NCBI GenBank assembly: GCA_047619315.1
Contig: JBLHKB010000383.1
Span: 1-7,031 of the forward strand
Origin: JBCCRV01 sp047619315
GTDB lineage: Bacteria; Myxococcota_A; Polyangia; Polyangiales; Houyiibacteriaceae
DNA length: 7,031 nucleotides
Direction of reading: 5' to 3'
The notes below the pieces were generated by a model. It searched no databases. It saw only the letters and a list, made by a program, of their open reading frames with translations, and was not told the DNA's origin. Of the stretch, positions 1-6,050 are shown piece after piece. How positions within the stretch are numbered: the stretch's first letter is position 1; each line of letters begins with the position of its first letter. Position numbers and translations under genes: made by a program.

Positions 1-599
1 CCGTAAGCGCCGTTGTTCGAGTCTTCCTCGTTCGTCCATGTCGTCTCCACGCGACGGTAGGTAACGCCGTCACTGTTCTCGACGCGCACAGCATCCTTCG
101 GCGCATCCAGAACCGTCAGGTCCGCAATGACAAAGTCGTCGCCGATGACATCGACGCCGTTGACCTGCGTGGTGACTCCGGTGAACGAGAGCGTCGTCAG
201 ACCAATGCCCTGACCGACGAGGGTGATCGAGTCTTCGCGAATCGTCACGGAGTTATCCAGGACGTACGTACCCGCGGCGAGAAGAATGCACGTGTCCGGC
301 GACAGGTCGTTGACGGCGTTGATGAGCGCGGCCGAATCGCTTTGGGCGATTCGCACCTCATTGGATCGCCCGAGGTCGTCGCAGGTCACGTTTGGAAAGG
401 GAGGACCCGCATCCGGCGGAGGTCCTGCGTCCGGTGTCCCTGCGTCCGGTGTTCCACCATCCGGTGTTCCACCATCCGCCGGCCCTCCATCCGCTGAGCC
501 GCCGTCCACTGTAGGCCCAGCGTCGGCGGTGGGTTGGTCGTCATCCCCGCAGCCAATGGCGAGAAGGAGCGCGAGAGCGGTGCAGGTAGTCAGCTTCAT
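1..599 (-). CDS. Parallel beta-helix repeat lipoprotein (C-terminus cut by window edge)
   Basis: The ATG at 599 opens a frame that runs off the left edge, giving 199 residues. Residues 1-17 form a lipoprotein signal: Lys at position 2, a hydrophobic run, then a lipobox Leu-Ala-Ile-Gly-Cys with the lipidated Cys at 17, followed by Gly-Asp-Asp-Asp. Residues about 22-58 are a flexible linker of PDGG/PDAG units. After it (about 60-199) come rungs typical of a right-handed parallel beta-helix: a segment with SITLVGQGIG, then DFVIADLTVLDAP, VRVENSDGVTYRRV and a terminal NGAYG. This resembles the TIGR03805-type beta-helix proteins, in which NGAYG is usually continued by LYP. It is probably anchored in the outer membrane and may bind or cleave polysaccharide, but catalytic residues would lie outside the window. 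It lies 50 bases downstream of the acetyltransferase gene on the same strand; a hairpin between them argues for separate expression. Family call fairly firm, function inferred. Confidence 0.85.
   Translation of the reverse strand, partial: MKLTTCTALALLLAIGCGDDDQPTADAGPTVDGGSADGGPADGGTPDGGTPDAGTPDAGPPPDAGPPFPNVTCDDLGRSNEVRIAQSDSAALINAVNDLSPDTCILLAAGTYVLDNSVTIREDSITLVGQGIGLTTLSFTGVTTQVNGVDVIGDDFVIADLTVLDAPKDAVRVENSDGVTYRRVETTWTNEEDSNNGAY
431..475. repeat. 15-base tandem repeat encoding the lipoprotein linker
   Basis: Positions 446-460 and 461-475 are identical 15-base units (ccggtgttccaccat), and 431-445 is a diverged third copy. Read on the minus strand they encode Gly-Gly-Thr-Pro-Asp type units of the linker behind the lipobox. 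The repeat keeps the reading frame (15 = 5 codons), so copy number can change without breaking the gene. Confidence 0.85.
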
Positions 600-635
600 G
601 GCGCCATGATTCCATCCACACTAAGCCGGCGCAAC

Positions 636-651
636 AAAGCGCGTGCGCTTT
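636..651 (-). terminator. Candidate intrinsic terminator after the acetyltransferase gene
   Basis: A perfect inverted repeat has 7-base arms, AAAGCGC and GCGCTTT, around a 2-base centre (in RNA a 6-bp stem with a 4-base loop). It overlaps the acetyltransferase stop codon at 650-652. On the minus strand it is followed by TGTTG after the TTT of the arm, so the U-tract is short. It could end the AI-2E/GNAT transcript before the lipoprotein gene. The stem is small, so this is a moderate call. Confidence 0.4.
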
Positions 652-946
652 AGACCAGAACGTCCGCGGTTTTGTCGCCCCATTTTTGAAAAATCCCCAC
701 CACATACGAGCAATGCGGCTTGATTTGAAACCCCTCAGCGCGAGCCCGAGAGACAGCATCGAGCACGAGCGTCTGGGCGAGCCCTTTTCCGCGCAGAGGC
801 GCCGCCACCTCCGCATGATCGATATGCATCACGCCCTCGACCCAGCGGTATTCTAGCTTGCCCAGCGCCTTGCCATCCGGCGTCATCAAGAGCAGGCGGC
901 CGCCGCTCGCACCATCTTGTTGTTCTACTCGAAGTGATTCGCTCAT
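650..946 (-). CDS. GNAT family N-acetyltransferase, small COG2388 (NATD1-like) type
   Basis: This 98-residue protein has the layout of the small one-domain GNAT proteins of COG2388. N-terminal strands include GKALGKLEYRW (25-35) and MHIDHAEVA (40-48). The acetyl-CoA pyrophosphate-binding loop is PLRGKGLA at 50-57 (R-G-K-G, matching the R/Q-x-x-G-x-G/A rule). A helix follows (58-71), then IKPHCSYV at 75-82. The Cys at 79 sits where this family has a conserved Cys in a C-P/S-F/Y-V context. The substrate is unknown; these proteins probably acetylate a small molecule or a protein amine in the cytoplasm. The ATG at 946 shares its A with the TAA of the upstream transporter gene (TAATG), so translation is probably coupled and a separate ribosome site is unnecessary. 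Its length is normal for the family. Confidence 0.88.
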   Translation of the reverse strand: MSESLRVEQQDGASGGRLLLMTPDGKALGKLEYRWVEGVMHIDHAEVAAPLRGKGLAQTLVLDAVSRARAEGFQIKPHCSYVVGIFQKWGDKTADVLV

Positions 947-2016
947 TAAGTGGCTCCGGGGGTGACTTGCTTACGTTTCGGGGGCGTCCGCGTGGTGACG
1001 AGGTCCGACATCCAGCGAAAGCGTTTGGACTCTCGTGCGAGGGCGAGGAGAAACACTGTACACGGCACGGCGATGAGCGCGCCGCCGAGGCCCCAAACCC
1101 AGCCCCAGAACGCAAGGGCTCCAAATGCCACCAAGCTCGAGAGCTGGAAGTTCCGACCCAGCACCCACGGCTCAAGCCAGTTGCCGATCAAGAACTGAAT
1201 GCTGCCGAGCGTGAAGAAGAGCACCAAGCCCGCCGTCGGCGAGATGTCCGCAAACGCTATCATCGCCGGCGGGATCACCGCGATGAGCGAACCGATGTTG
1301 GGAATGTAGTTGAGGAAGAACGTCAGCAATCCCCAAACGTGAGGGTCGCGGACGCCAAAAGCCCACGTCACGAGGAGGGTCAGGAAACCCGTCAGCAAGC
1401 TCATCATCGTATGAATCAACATATACGAACGGAAGAAGCCCACCACGTTGGCGAGCCCCTTCTTGAGCTCTGGGTTCTTGCGCACCACCACGCGAACGAT
1501 TCGCTCACGCCAAGCCTCAGACTCGCCGATGATCATCACCATGAAAGTCAGAGTCAGCGCGATGGAAGCCACCTGCGACGCCAGGCCTTGAGCCGCGAGC
1601 CCCAGGGAATTTGTGACCGTGTCCGTCAGCTCCGCCGGCGTGGGCAAGAACCGACGAATCCCGCGGGTCGTCTCTCGGAAGATCTGCGGGTAGCCCGGCA
1701 AGCCCCGTGCAAAGTCCGAGAATGTGTAGACGATGCCCCCGGTGACGGCCATGAGCGTCGTGATGACCGTCGCGCTCGTAAGAATGGTCGCTACGGGCCC
1801 CGGCATTCGCTGACGCATCCATGACTGGAGCGGCCACACGAGGATCGCGCCAAATACAGCGATCGCGAGGGGCGCTGTGATAAACGCGGTCTCCCGGAGC
1901 GCCAGCACGACGACGACGGCAGCGATGATCGTCTGCGCTGTATGGGTGAAACGACGCTCCCGAATGGGGGGGTCCTTCGCGAAAGGCGTCTCTTCAACGC
2001 TCGGCCGGTTGCTCAC
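946..2016 (-). CDS. AI-2E family transporter (TqsA/YdiK/PerM-like membrane protein)
   Basis: This 356-residue integral membrane protein has a charged N-terminal tail (1-25). Hydrophobic segments lie at about 28-42, 44-62, 73-99, 148-164, 196-220, 227-254, 260-279 and 291-326, followed by a basic C-terminal tail. Family hallmarks are LNYIPNIGSLIAVIPP (235-250), which contains the conserved P-x-I-G-x-x-x-A-x-x-P element, and WLEPWVLGR (280-288) followed by a Gly-rich helix. Length and topology fit the family. Members are linked to export of autoinducer-2, or in other cases to Na+/H+ exchange, so the substrate cannot be read from sequence. The start at 2016 is a GTG, and no good Shine-Dalgarno sequence precedes it; no other start lies close by, so the N-terminus is somewhat uncertain. 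It is the first gene of a likely two-gene operon with the acetyltransferase and is divergent from the gene at 2119. Confidence 0.9.
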   Translation of the reverse strand: MSNRPSVEETPFAKDPPIRERRFTHTAQTIIAAVVVVLALRETAFITAPLAIAVFGAILVWPLQSWMRQRMPGPVATILTSATVITTLMAVTGGIVYTFSDFARGLPGYPQIFRETTRGIRRFLPTPAELTDTVTNSLGLAAQGLASQVASIALTLTFMVMIIGESEAWRERIVRVVVRKNPELKKGLANVVGFFRSYMLIHTMMSLLTGFLTLLVTWAFGVRDPHVWGLLTFFLNYIPNIGSLIAVIPPAMIAFADISPTAGLVLFFTLGSIQFLIGNWLEPWVLGRNFQLSSLVAFGALAFWGWVWGLGGALIAVPCTVFLLALARESKRFRWMSDLVTTRTPPKRKQVTPGAT

Positions 2017-2118
2017 GGAGCTACGGTGAAACGGGAGTGGACCTGATGCAACGGCTGCGTCGACGAAACTTTCCGAGGCTGTTCTGCATCCTGTTTGGGG
2101 TGGTAAGATGGTCTGACC
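2017..2118. promoter_or_regulatory. Divergent intergenic region with a short palindrome over the plus-strand start codon
   Basis: These 102 bases separate the minus-strand transporter from the plus-strand DUF2378-like gene, so both promoters must lie here or inside the genes. I found no convincing -35/-10 pair. TAAGAT at 2104-2109 is a possible -10-like hexamer, but it lies too close to the ATG to serve a normal leader and has no matching -35. A palindrome, ATGGTC-T-GACCAT, spans 2108-2120 and includes the first two bases of the ATG at 2119. It could be a small operator or an RNA stem over the start. The promoter assignment rests on layout, not motif. Confidence 0.3.
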
Positions 2119-2703
2119 ATGTCCTCTTCAGGCCAGGCCCGAGCAGCCGTGGGCCTCACACTCCTGAGCACTCTTGAACGAGATCACCCCGATCTCGCCG
2201 CTGAGGTGCGGGCCAAGCTCAGCGAGAACACGAGCCGGGAATACGACACCTTGGCGACGCTCCGCTGGGTCACGATGAAAGCCCACATGGACCTGAGCGA
2301 CCACATCCGAGCCGCCGTTGGAAGCACCAACAACGCGGACTTTTGGCGGCGCGCCTCCCTCGAAGTGCTCAACCGTCCTTTGCTCGGGTTTGTTCAGACC
2401 TTCACGAAGCTCATGGGGACCCCACCCAAAGTGCTGGTCCGCGTGGCGCCGGTCATATTGCCCCAGCTGTTCAAGCACATCGGGACATTCACGATGCGCA
2501 CGGTGGAAGAGGAAGACCACTTCGCCGTGGGCGCCTTTCGCGGATTTCCGGCGTCCGAGTACTCGTTGATGTGTTTCGTAGAGGGCGTCTCAGGCTCTCT
2601 CGTTTCCGCCGGCCACGTCGTCGGCATCGAAGTCGAGGTGACCCGGCTTTTCGTCGATGCCGTGGGCGACTTCGACCTCGCCATCAGGCGCAACGCTCCC
2701 TGA
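2119..2703 (+). CDS. DUF2378 / V4R-like (heme-NO-binding-like fold) uncharacterised protein
   Basis: This 194-residue cytoplasmic protein has no signal or membrane segment. The N-terminal half is helical: LTLLSTLERDHPDLAAEVRA (13-32) and FWRRASLEVLNRPLLGFVQT (75-94). A region rich in strands follows, ending in SLMCFVEGVSGSLVSAGHVV (149-168), then IEVEVTRLF (170-178) and GDFDLAIRR (183-191). This order is that of DUF2378 (TIGR02265), the 4-vinyl reductase domain and HNOB proteins: C-x(4)-G-x(3)-G, then a strand, then G-D-x-x-C/F. The usual Cys residues of the last strand pair are here Val/Phe and Asp, so metal or heme binding through them is unlikely. Such proteins are small-molecule or redox sensors, or are uncharacterised and multiplied in myxobacteria. 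The gene next downstream encodes an amidotransferase-like protein after 66 bases, so co-expression is likely. The ATG has only a weak purine stretch upstream (2097-2107). Family assignment by pattern, not certain. Confidence 0.6.
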   Translation: MSSSGQARAAVGLTLLSTLERDHPDLAAEVRAKLSENTSREYDTLATLRWVTMKAHMDLSDHIRAAVGSTNNADFWRRASLEVLNRPLLGFVQTFTKLMGTPPKVLVRVAPVILPQLFKHIGTFTMRTVEEEDHFAVGAFRGFPASEYSLMCFVEGVSGSLVSAGHVVGIEVEVTRLFVDAVGDFDLAIRRNAP

Positions 2704-2769
2704 GAACGCGGAGAAGCGGGGACTCAAAGGCCTAGCGGGGTCCACCGAGAGGCGTCACAGTAAGCGGAA

Positions 2770-3597
2770 ATGCGAGTCGCCATCGTCGATGCGTTCAGCC
2801 GTCAAGGCCGTATCTCCCTTGCAGCCGCGGGGTGCACTCCTGCGGGCGAACTTTACGCCCGCGTCGCCGCCTCTCACGAGCCCGGCTACGAGTACGTCGT
2901 TCTCCTCGCCGACGCGGCCTCAAGAGTGCTGCCGGATGCCGTCGCGGCAGGCGATTTCGATGCTGTGATCTGGACGGGGTCCGAGCTGACCATTCACCAC
3001 GACGACGAAGAAGTCCGTGCTCAGCTCGAGCTCGCGCGGACCCTTCTTCGGGCCGGCGTGCGAAACTTTGGCAGCTGCTGGGCGGCGCAGCTCGCCGTCG
3101 CGGTGTGTGGTGGCACCTGCGAACCGAGCCCCAGAGGACGCGAGTTCGGCATCGCCCGCGGCATCGCGCTCACTCACGCGGGCGCAGCCCACCCAATGTA
3201 TCGCGGCAAGCCGCGCGTCTTTTGCAGCTACGCCAGTCACGAAGACGAGATCACCAAGATGCCCGCTGACGCTGTGCTCCTCGCCGGCAACGCCTGGTCC
3301 GACGTCCAAGCCCTGGAAGTGCGCGTCGGCGAAGGCGTCTTCACAGCGCTGCAGTATCACCCGGAATACAACCTCTACGAGCTCGCGCGCCTCGGCGGGG
3401 TCCGTGGCCCTCAGCTTGTCCAGCAAGGCATCTACGACAGCCAAGAAGAAGCCGACGCCTACTTCGCGAAGATCGACTCCTTGCACGAGAGCGGCGACGC
3501 GGATTTGGCGAAGGAGCTTGGCATCGCGGAGGACCTCCTCGACGCCAACATCCGCCAGCGTGAGATCGCCAACTGGCTCGCAAGTCTCCCGCGCTAG
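2770..3597 (+). CDS. Class I glutamine amidotransferase-like protein (stand-alone GATase1)
   Basis: The 275-residue protein carries a complete GATase1 triad. The nucleophile elbow is FGSCWAAQ with Cys103, and QYHPEYN gives His197 and Glu199. WTGSEL (68-73) is the small-residue loop that lines the oxyanion region in this family. The Rossmann-like start RVAIVDAF (2-9) and GREFGIARGI (123-132) match GMP-synthase-like amidotransferase relatives that lack any synthetase domain. After His-Pro-Glu there is a helical tail of about 75 residues with acidic stretches (DSQEEADAYFAKID), as in full-length members, so the gene is intact. Stand-alone members may hydrolyse glutamine or gamma-glutamyl compounds; the substrate is not readable here. 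The normal G-x-C-x-G elbow has Ser-Cys-Trp-Ala, as is usual in this subgroup. The ATG at 2770 is preceded by AAGCGGAA, a weak ribosome site. It is probably co-transcribed with the gene at 2119. Confidence 0.9.
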   Translation: MRVAIVDAFSRQGRISLAAAGCTPAGELYARVAASHEPGYEYVVLLADAASRVLPDAVAAGDFDAVIWTGSELTIHHDDEEVRAQLELARTLLRAGVRNFGSCWAAQLAVAVCGGTCEPSPRGREFGIARGIALTHAGAAHPMYRGKPRVFCSYASHEDEITKMPADAVLLAGNAWSDVQALEVRVGEGVFTALQYHPEYNLYELARLGGVRGPQLVQQGIYDSQEEADAYFAKIDSLHESGDADLAKELGIAEDLLDANIRQREIANWLASLPR

Positions 3598-3672
3598 CTC
3601 GCGTTCGTTCACCCTGACTCCGCTCCAACGCGGGAGTGCGCGCGCCTCCTCTGGAGTTCCATCGGACAAGCG

Positions 3673-3831
3673 ATGAACTCATGCGCCAAAAGCGAAAAGC
3701 TCTACCTCGTGTGCGCCGCCCTCGGGACGGCTCTCGCCTGTGCTGTGGCGATGCTTCGATACAGCGGCGAGCGGCCGGCGTCACCTCGCGTGTCCGTTGT
3801 ACCTGCGTCCGCGTCGCGTCGGGATCGATAA
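3673..3831 (+). CDS. Possible 52-residue single-pass membrane peptide
   Basis: ATG at 3673 to TAA at 3829-3831. The peptide begins MNSCAKSEK, has one hydrophobic run, LYLVCAALGTALACAVAML (10-28), then a polar tail rich in Arg, Ser, Pro and Val that ends in RRDR. It looks like a small bitopic membrane protein or an uncleaved signal anchor. Third codon positions lean to C/G, as in the real neighbours. There is no convincing ribosome site (CATCGGACAAGCG precedes). It lies 75 bases after the amidotransferase gene. It could also be the N-terminal stub of a truncated exported protein, because the sequence just after the stop changes composition. I recognise no family. Confidence 0.35.
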   Translation: MNSCAKSEKLYLVCAALGTALACAVAMLRYSGERPASPRVSVVPASASRRDR

Positions 3832-3905
3832 GCGCGCTCTAGCCGAGGTGAGTACTGAGATCAGAAAGACGGCCCCCAAGGAAGGAGAGGAATCACTCCA
3901 CGGCC

Positions 3906-4085
3906 ATTTACAAGTTCGTACCTGCCGATCTGGCGACCACAGAGGGGCTGCTAGTGTCCGATTCAGATATATTGAAGGAGAAAGCGAAGGCAGCTCTGTT
4001 CAGATCAAGGACGAGCAACGCAGGCCTGGACAGTGCTCACGAGAGAGCCTCTTCTATATTTCTAAATCGAACACTAGGCTGGAGA
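3906..4085 (+). pseudogene. Unidentified coding-like fragment of lower GC content
   Basis: This frame is open from just after a TGA at 3849-3851. From 3906 it reads as plausible protein: IYKFVPADLATTEGLLVSD, then an amphipathic Lys/Ala-rich helix DILKEKAKAALF, and ERASSIFLNRTLGWRC near 4085. A GTG at 3954 is the only usable start inside it, but protein-like sequence begins earlier, so an N-terminal part may be missing. Codons use A/T third positions far more than the neighbouring genes, and the stretch is visibly poorer in G+C, suggesting a different origin. After about 4085 the frame becomes Arg-rich and overlaps the next gene out of frame, so the real fragment probably ends there. I do not recognise the family; the call rests only on amino-acid character. 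Confidence 0.3.
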
Positions 4086-4086
4086 T

Positions 4087-5022
4087 GTGCATCTCGAAAG
4101 TACGCCGGCAGGGCTCTCCATTCACGTGGAGACGAGTACGCAACCCGGGCTTCGACTCGAGTCTTCCCGCTCTCGCCGCTTGCGCTTGGTCGCCGGCGGC
4201 GAGTCTGTGTTTTGGGCGCGCATTGAGAACGGCTACTACGGCGTCTTTGCGCTTCGTCGTGAGGACAAGCCCGCTGTGGTTCGTGCCATTCGTGCCGATG
4301 AAGCGCGAGCAGGCCGAGACATCGACGGTTGGATGCGCTGGTTCGCCCTTGAGCTATTAGCGAGCGAAGTGAGCCCTCTCGGCCCGGGCCATTGGCATCT
4401 CACAGAGCTCGTTCCAAAGCCTTCTTCGATGTGGAGCGACCTCTTCGTTCCCCAACACGACGACGGCCTCGCGGGCCCCGCGTTTGACCTCATGAGCTCT
4501 CTGGAGCGCCCCTCCATCACCTACGAAGATTGGGGGAGCAACGGCTCTGCGGGCGTGATGCCGCTTCGTCAACGAAGCCCGAGCGACGCCGGTCGTGTGA
4601 AGTCGTGGATCAAACACGCGCGCGACGAGACACTTCCGCCGATCCTACTCTGGTGGGTGGGCGCACTCGACGCACACCTCATCCTCGACGGCCACGACCG
4701 TCTCGCCGCCGCCCTCGAAACCGGAGTGACACCACGAGTCATGACCCTCTGGCAGTCCATCGACGAGCCCGTGGACGTCGACCCCAAGGCCCAGGCGCAC
4801 TTCATCGAGAACTACATGCAGCTCTTCGACAACCCCAACGTCGAGCTCATGGCGCGCAGGCGGCTCAACGCGAAGCTTATCGCCAAGCACAGAGACGCGT
4901 GCCGCAGACGCGTCACCCACGCCAAAGCCAACCCGGTCCTCGACGACAGCTGGGACAGCGAAGTGCGCGCAGTCGCGCCCGCTGGCTCAGACGACCTCGA
5001 AGACATGCTCCGCGACGACTAG
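4087..5022 (+). CDS. Uncharacterised protein with a ParB/sulfiredoxin-like DGH motif
   Basis: This 311-residue soluble protein has no signal or membrane segment. The N-terminal half (about 33-140) is an unrecognised alpha/beta region with VFWARIENGYYGVFALRRED (41-60), GWMRWFALELL (81-91) and GHWHLTELV (101-109). The C-terminal half has LPPILLWWVGALDAHLILDG (183-202), then HDRLAAALETG (203-213). The order strand-strand-Asp-Gly-His-x-Arg-x-x-Ala-Ala is that of ParB/Srx-fold domains (D-G-x-H/N-R-x-x-A-A). The tail is a basic helix rich in Arg/Lys (254-281) and ends acidic, DDLEDMLRDD. There is no helix-turn-helix and no ParA neighbour, so it is not a standard partition ParB; nuclease, NTPase or purely structural roles are open. 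The start is a GTG just after an in-frame TAG at 4075; GGAG is only 2 bases upstream, so a start at the GTG at 4126 is possible. Codon use is typical of the genome. Confidence 0.75.
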   Translation: MHLESTPAGLSIHVETSTQPGLRLESSRSRRLRLVAGGESVFWARIENGYYGVFALRREDKPAVVRAIRADEARAGRDIDGWMRWFALELLASEVSPLGPGHWHLTELVPKPSSMWSDLFVPQHDDGLAGPAFDLMSSLERPSITYEDWGSNGSAGVMPLRQRSPSDAGRVKSWIKHARDETLPPILLWWVGALDAHLILDGHDRLAAALETGVTPRVMTLWQSIDEPVDVDPKAQAHFIENYMQLFDNPNVELMARRRLNAKLIAKHRDACRRRVTHAKANPVLDDSWDSEVRAVAPAGSDDLEDMLRDD

Positions 5023-5277
5023 GGGAGAGCCAGGTCGTACTCGCAGCTCAAGGTGATCCCCGCTCGACAGATACGCAAAGGTCAGGCGTCGACGCTCAAC
5101 GTCCGTAGTAAGCGTTCCCGTCGATCCACGGCTGGTGACCAAGCCTTCACATGCGCAGTCCGCATCGAAGTCACAGGTGGTCGAGAGCGACCCGCACGTA
5201 GTACTCGACGAACCATCACGGCTTGCGACGATGGAGCAAGCATCGCCGATCCGGTGCAACGCGCAGATTAACGGCAC
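4987..5277 (-). pseudogene. Cys-rich fragment of a possible secreted protein
   Basis: A frame from a GTG at 5277 to a TGA at 4987-4989 encodes 96 residues. The first 45 contain six Cys (5, 14, 28, 35, 41, 43), including GDACSIVASRDG and DFDADCACEG, followed by alternating polar/hydrophobic stretches such as TLTTDVERRRLTFAYL that suggest beta strands. This is the look of disulfide-bonded small secreted proteins or lipoproteins of myxobacteria. There is no signal peptide, and an in-frame TAG lies only 6 bases before the GTG, so the N-terminus is probably lost. The last 36 bases overlap the 3' end of the ParB-like gene on the other strand, so the true end is doubtful too. I know of no family match. 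It could be chance, but the Cys pattern makes a relic likelier. Confidence 0.3.
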
Positions 5278-5286
5278 GCGATTCTA

Positions 5287-5547
5287 GTGACAACGCGCTC
5301 GAGACGCTGGCGGTCGCGACCGTCCACCGCACGGCGGCGTGGATGTTGACGCCGCCGACTTCTGCGAGGGCCGTAGCTCCCGTTCCTTACACAAGGCGGA
5401 GAGGGCGAACGAGCTTGGCGGTCTTGCTGCCCGCCGCCGGGCCGAGCAGCTGAACGTCGGCAGTGGAGTCTTCTTCCGCGCGACTGGCCGGAACCTCCGC
5501 CTCGACCTCGGGTCGGCCACGCTTTTAGTGTGCTGAGGGCGTACGCG
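5287..5547. other. Unresolved stretch with protein-like frames on both strands
   Basis: No gene can be supported here. On the plus strand, 5339-5536 (GTG start, 65 residues, ending GSATLLVC) has mostly C/G third positions. On the minus strand, a frame running from an in-frame stop near 5527 to another near 5400 also has C/G-rich third positions and reads DSTADVQLLGPAAGSK. A third piece continues below it (VRWTVATASVSSALSL). None has a good start plus ribosome site, and none resembles a family I know. The likeliest reading is broken gene pieces between the Cys-rich fragment and the secreted protein. Confidence 0.35.
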
Positions 5548-5985
5548 TCAATCCACCGCCGGCTCGGAGGCCGCGCAGCGTACCATGACCGCGATCGTCG
5601 ACTGTCTCGCGCCGGCGCTGGCCGAATGCCTCGCCTGATCAACCTCCCCGCGTGTAGCACGGAGAATCGCGTGATCTGGCACCTCGCCGGCGCAGCTCAC
5701 GGACGTGGTGAGCCGGCTCCTGCCATCCGCGATTACTACGAGGGCGACGTCGTCCTGCCGCTGGAGGGTCACTTGAAAGTCATCGACGAAAGGGAAGGTC
5801 GCCGACACGGTGCGGGTCAGCGGCCGCCAGGCCGCCATGGTCCCCGCGCTCCGACCCTCGTTCACGATCCGGTACCAGAGTTGCCGGTTCTGTGCCTCAG
5901 CATTCGAGGAGGTCCAGGCAAAGAACAGTCCCACCGCAAGCAGAACGACGAGGCCTGCACTCACACTTTTGAGCTTTCGATTCAT
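5548..5985 (-). CDS. Small secreted protein of unknown function
   Basis: This 145-residue protein has a clear Sec signal peptide: MNRKLK, a hydrophobic core (about 8-24), and a signal peptidase I site Ala-Glu-Ala before Gln32. The mature part starts QNRQLWYRIVNEG and contains likely beta strands such as FQVTLQRQDDVALVVI (70-85). Two Cys, at 98 and 137, could form one disulfide after export. It ends SEPAVD. I recognise no domain. An ATG 15 bases further upstream (6000) would add five residues, but GGGAG at 5997-5993 would then lie inside the gene. It is 7 bases before the ATG at 5985, which is the better start and puts Arg/Lys right after Met; an ATG at 5988 is a close alternative. Upstream (6001-6050) is AT-rich and probably carries its promoter, though no clear hexamers were found. 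Its codon use matches the chromosome. Confidence 0.7.
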   Translation of the reverse strand: MNRKLKSVSAGLVVLLAVGLFFAWTSSNAEAQNRQLWYRIVNEGRSAGTMAAWRPLTRTVSATFPFVDDFQVTLQRQDDVALVVIADGRSRLTTSVSCAGEVPDHAILRATRGEVDQARHSASAGARQSTIAVMVRCAASEPAVD

Positions 5986-6050
5986 CATGCCATCTCCCAT
6001 GTTGGCCAGAGAATGGAGTATGAAAATCGTTTAGATCAACATGGAAGTCG

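Noticed and set aside
541..816. 91-residue minus-strand frame between lipoprotein and acetyltransferase
   Set aside because: Overlaps both real genes out of frame; Arg-rich shadow.
934..1824. 296-residue plus-strand frame
   Set aside because: Antisense shadow of the AI-2E gene; its product is Arg/His/Glu-rich with no domain, while the minus strand encodes clear transporter motifs.
3617..3637. Hairpin after the amidotransferase gene
   Set aside because: Stem has a bulge (ACTC-CGC / GCGGGAGT) and no T-tract follows, so it is not a supported terminator.
2920..3669. 249-residue minus-strand frame
   Set aside because: Antisense to the amidotransferase gene, whose Cys-His-Glu triad is intact on the plus strand.
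3017..3676. 219-residue plus-strand frame rich in Ser and Arg
   Set aside because: Out-of-frame shadow of the amidotransferase gene with composition typical of GC-rich frame shifts.
3740..4360. 206-residue plus-strand frame crossing the low-GC island
   Set aside because: No homology, overlaps the ParB-like gene out of frame, and reads less like protein than the frame at 3906-4085.
4569..4920. Minus-strand frames inside the ParB-like gene
   Set aside because: Shadows; the plus strand has the consistent codon bias and the DGH motif.
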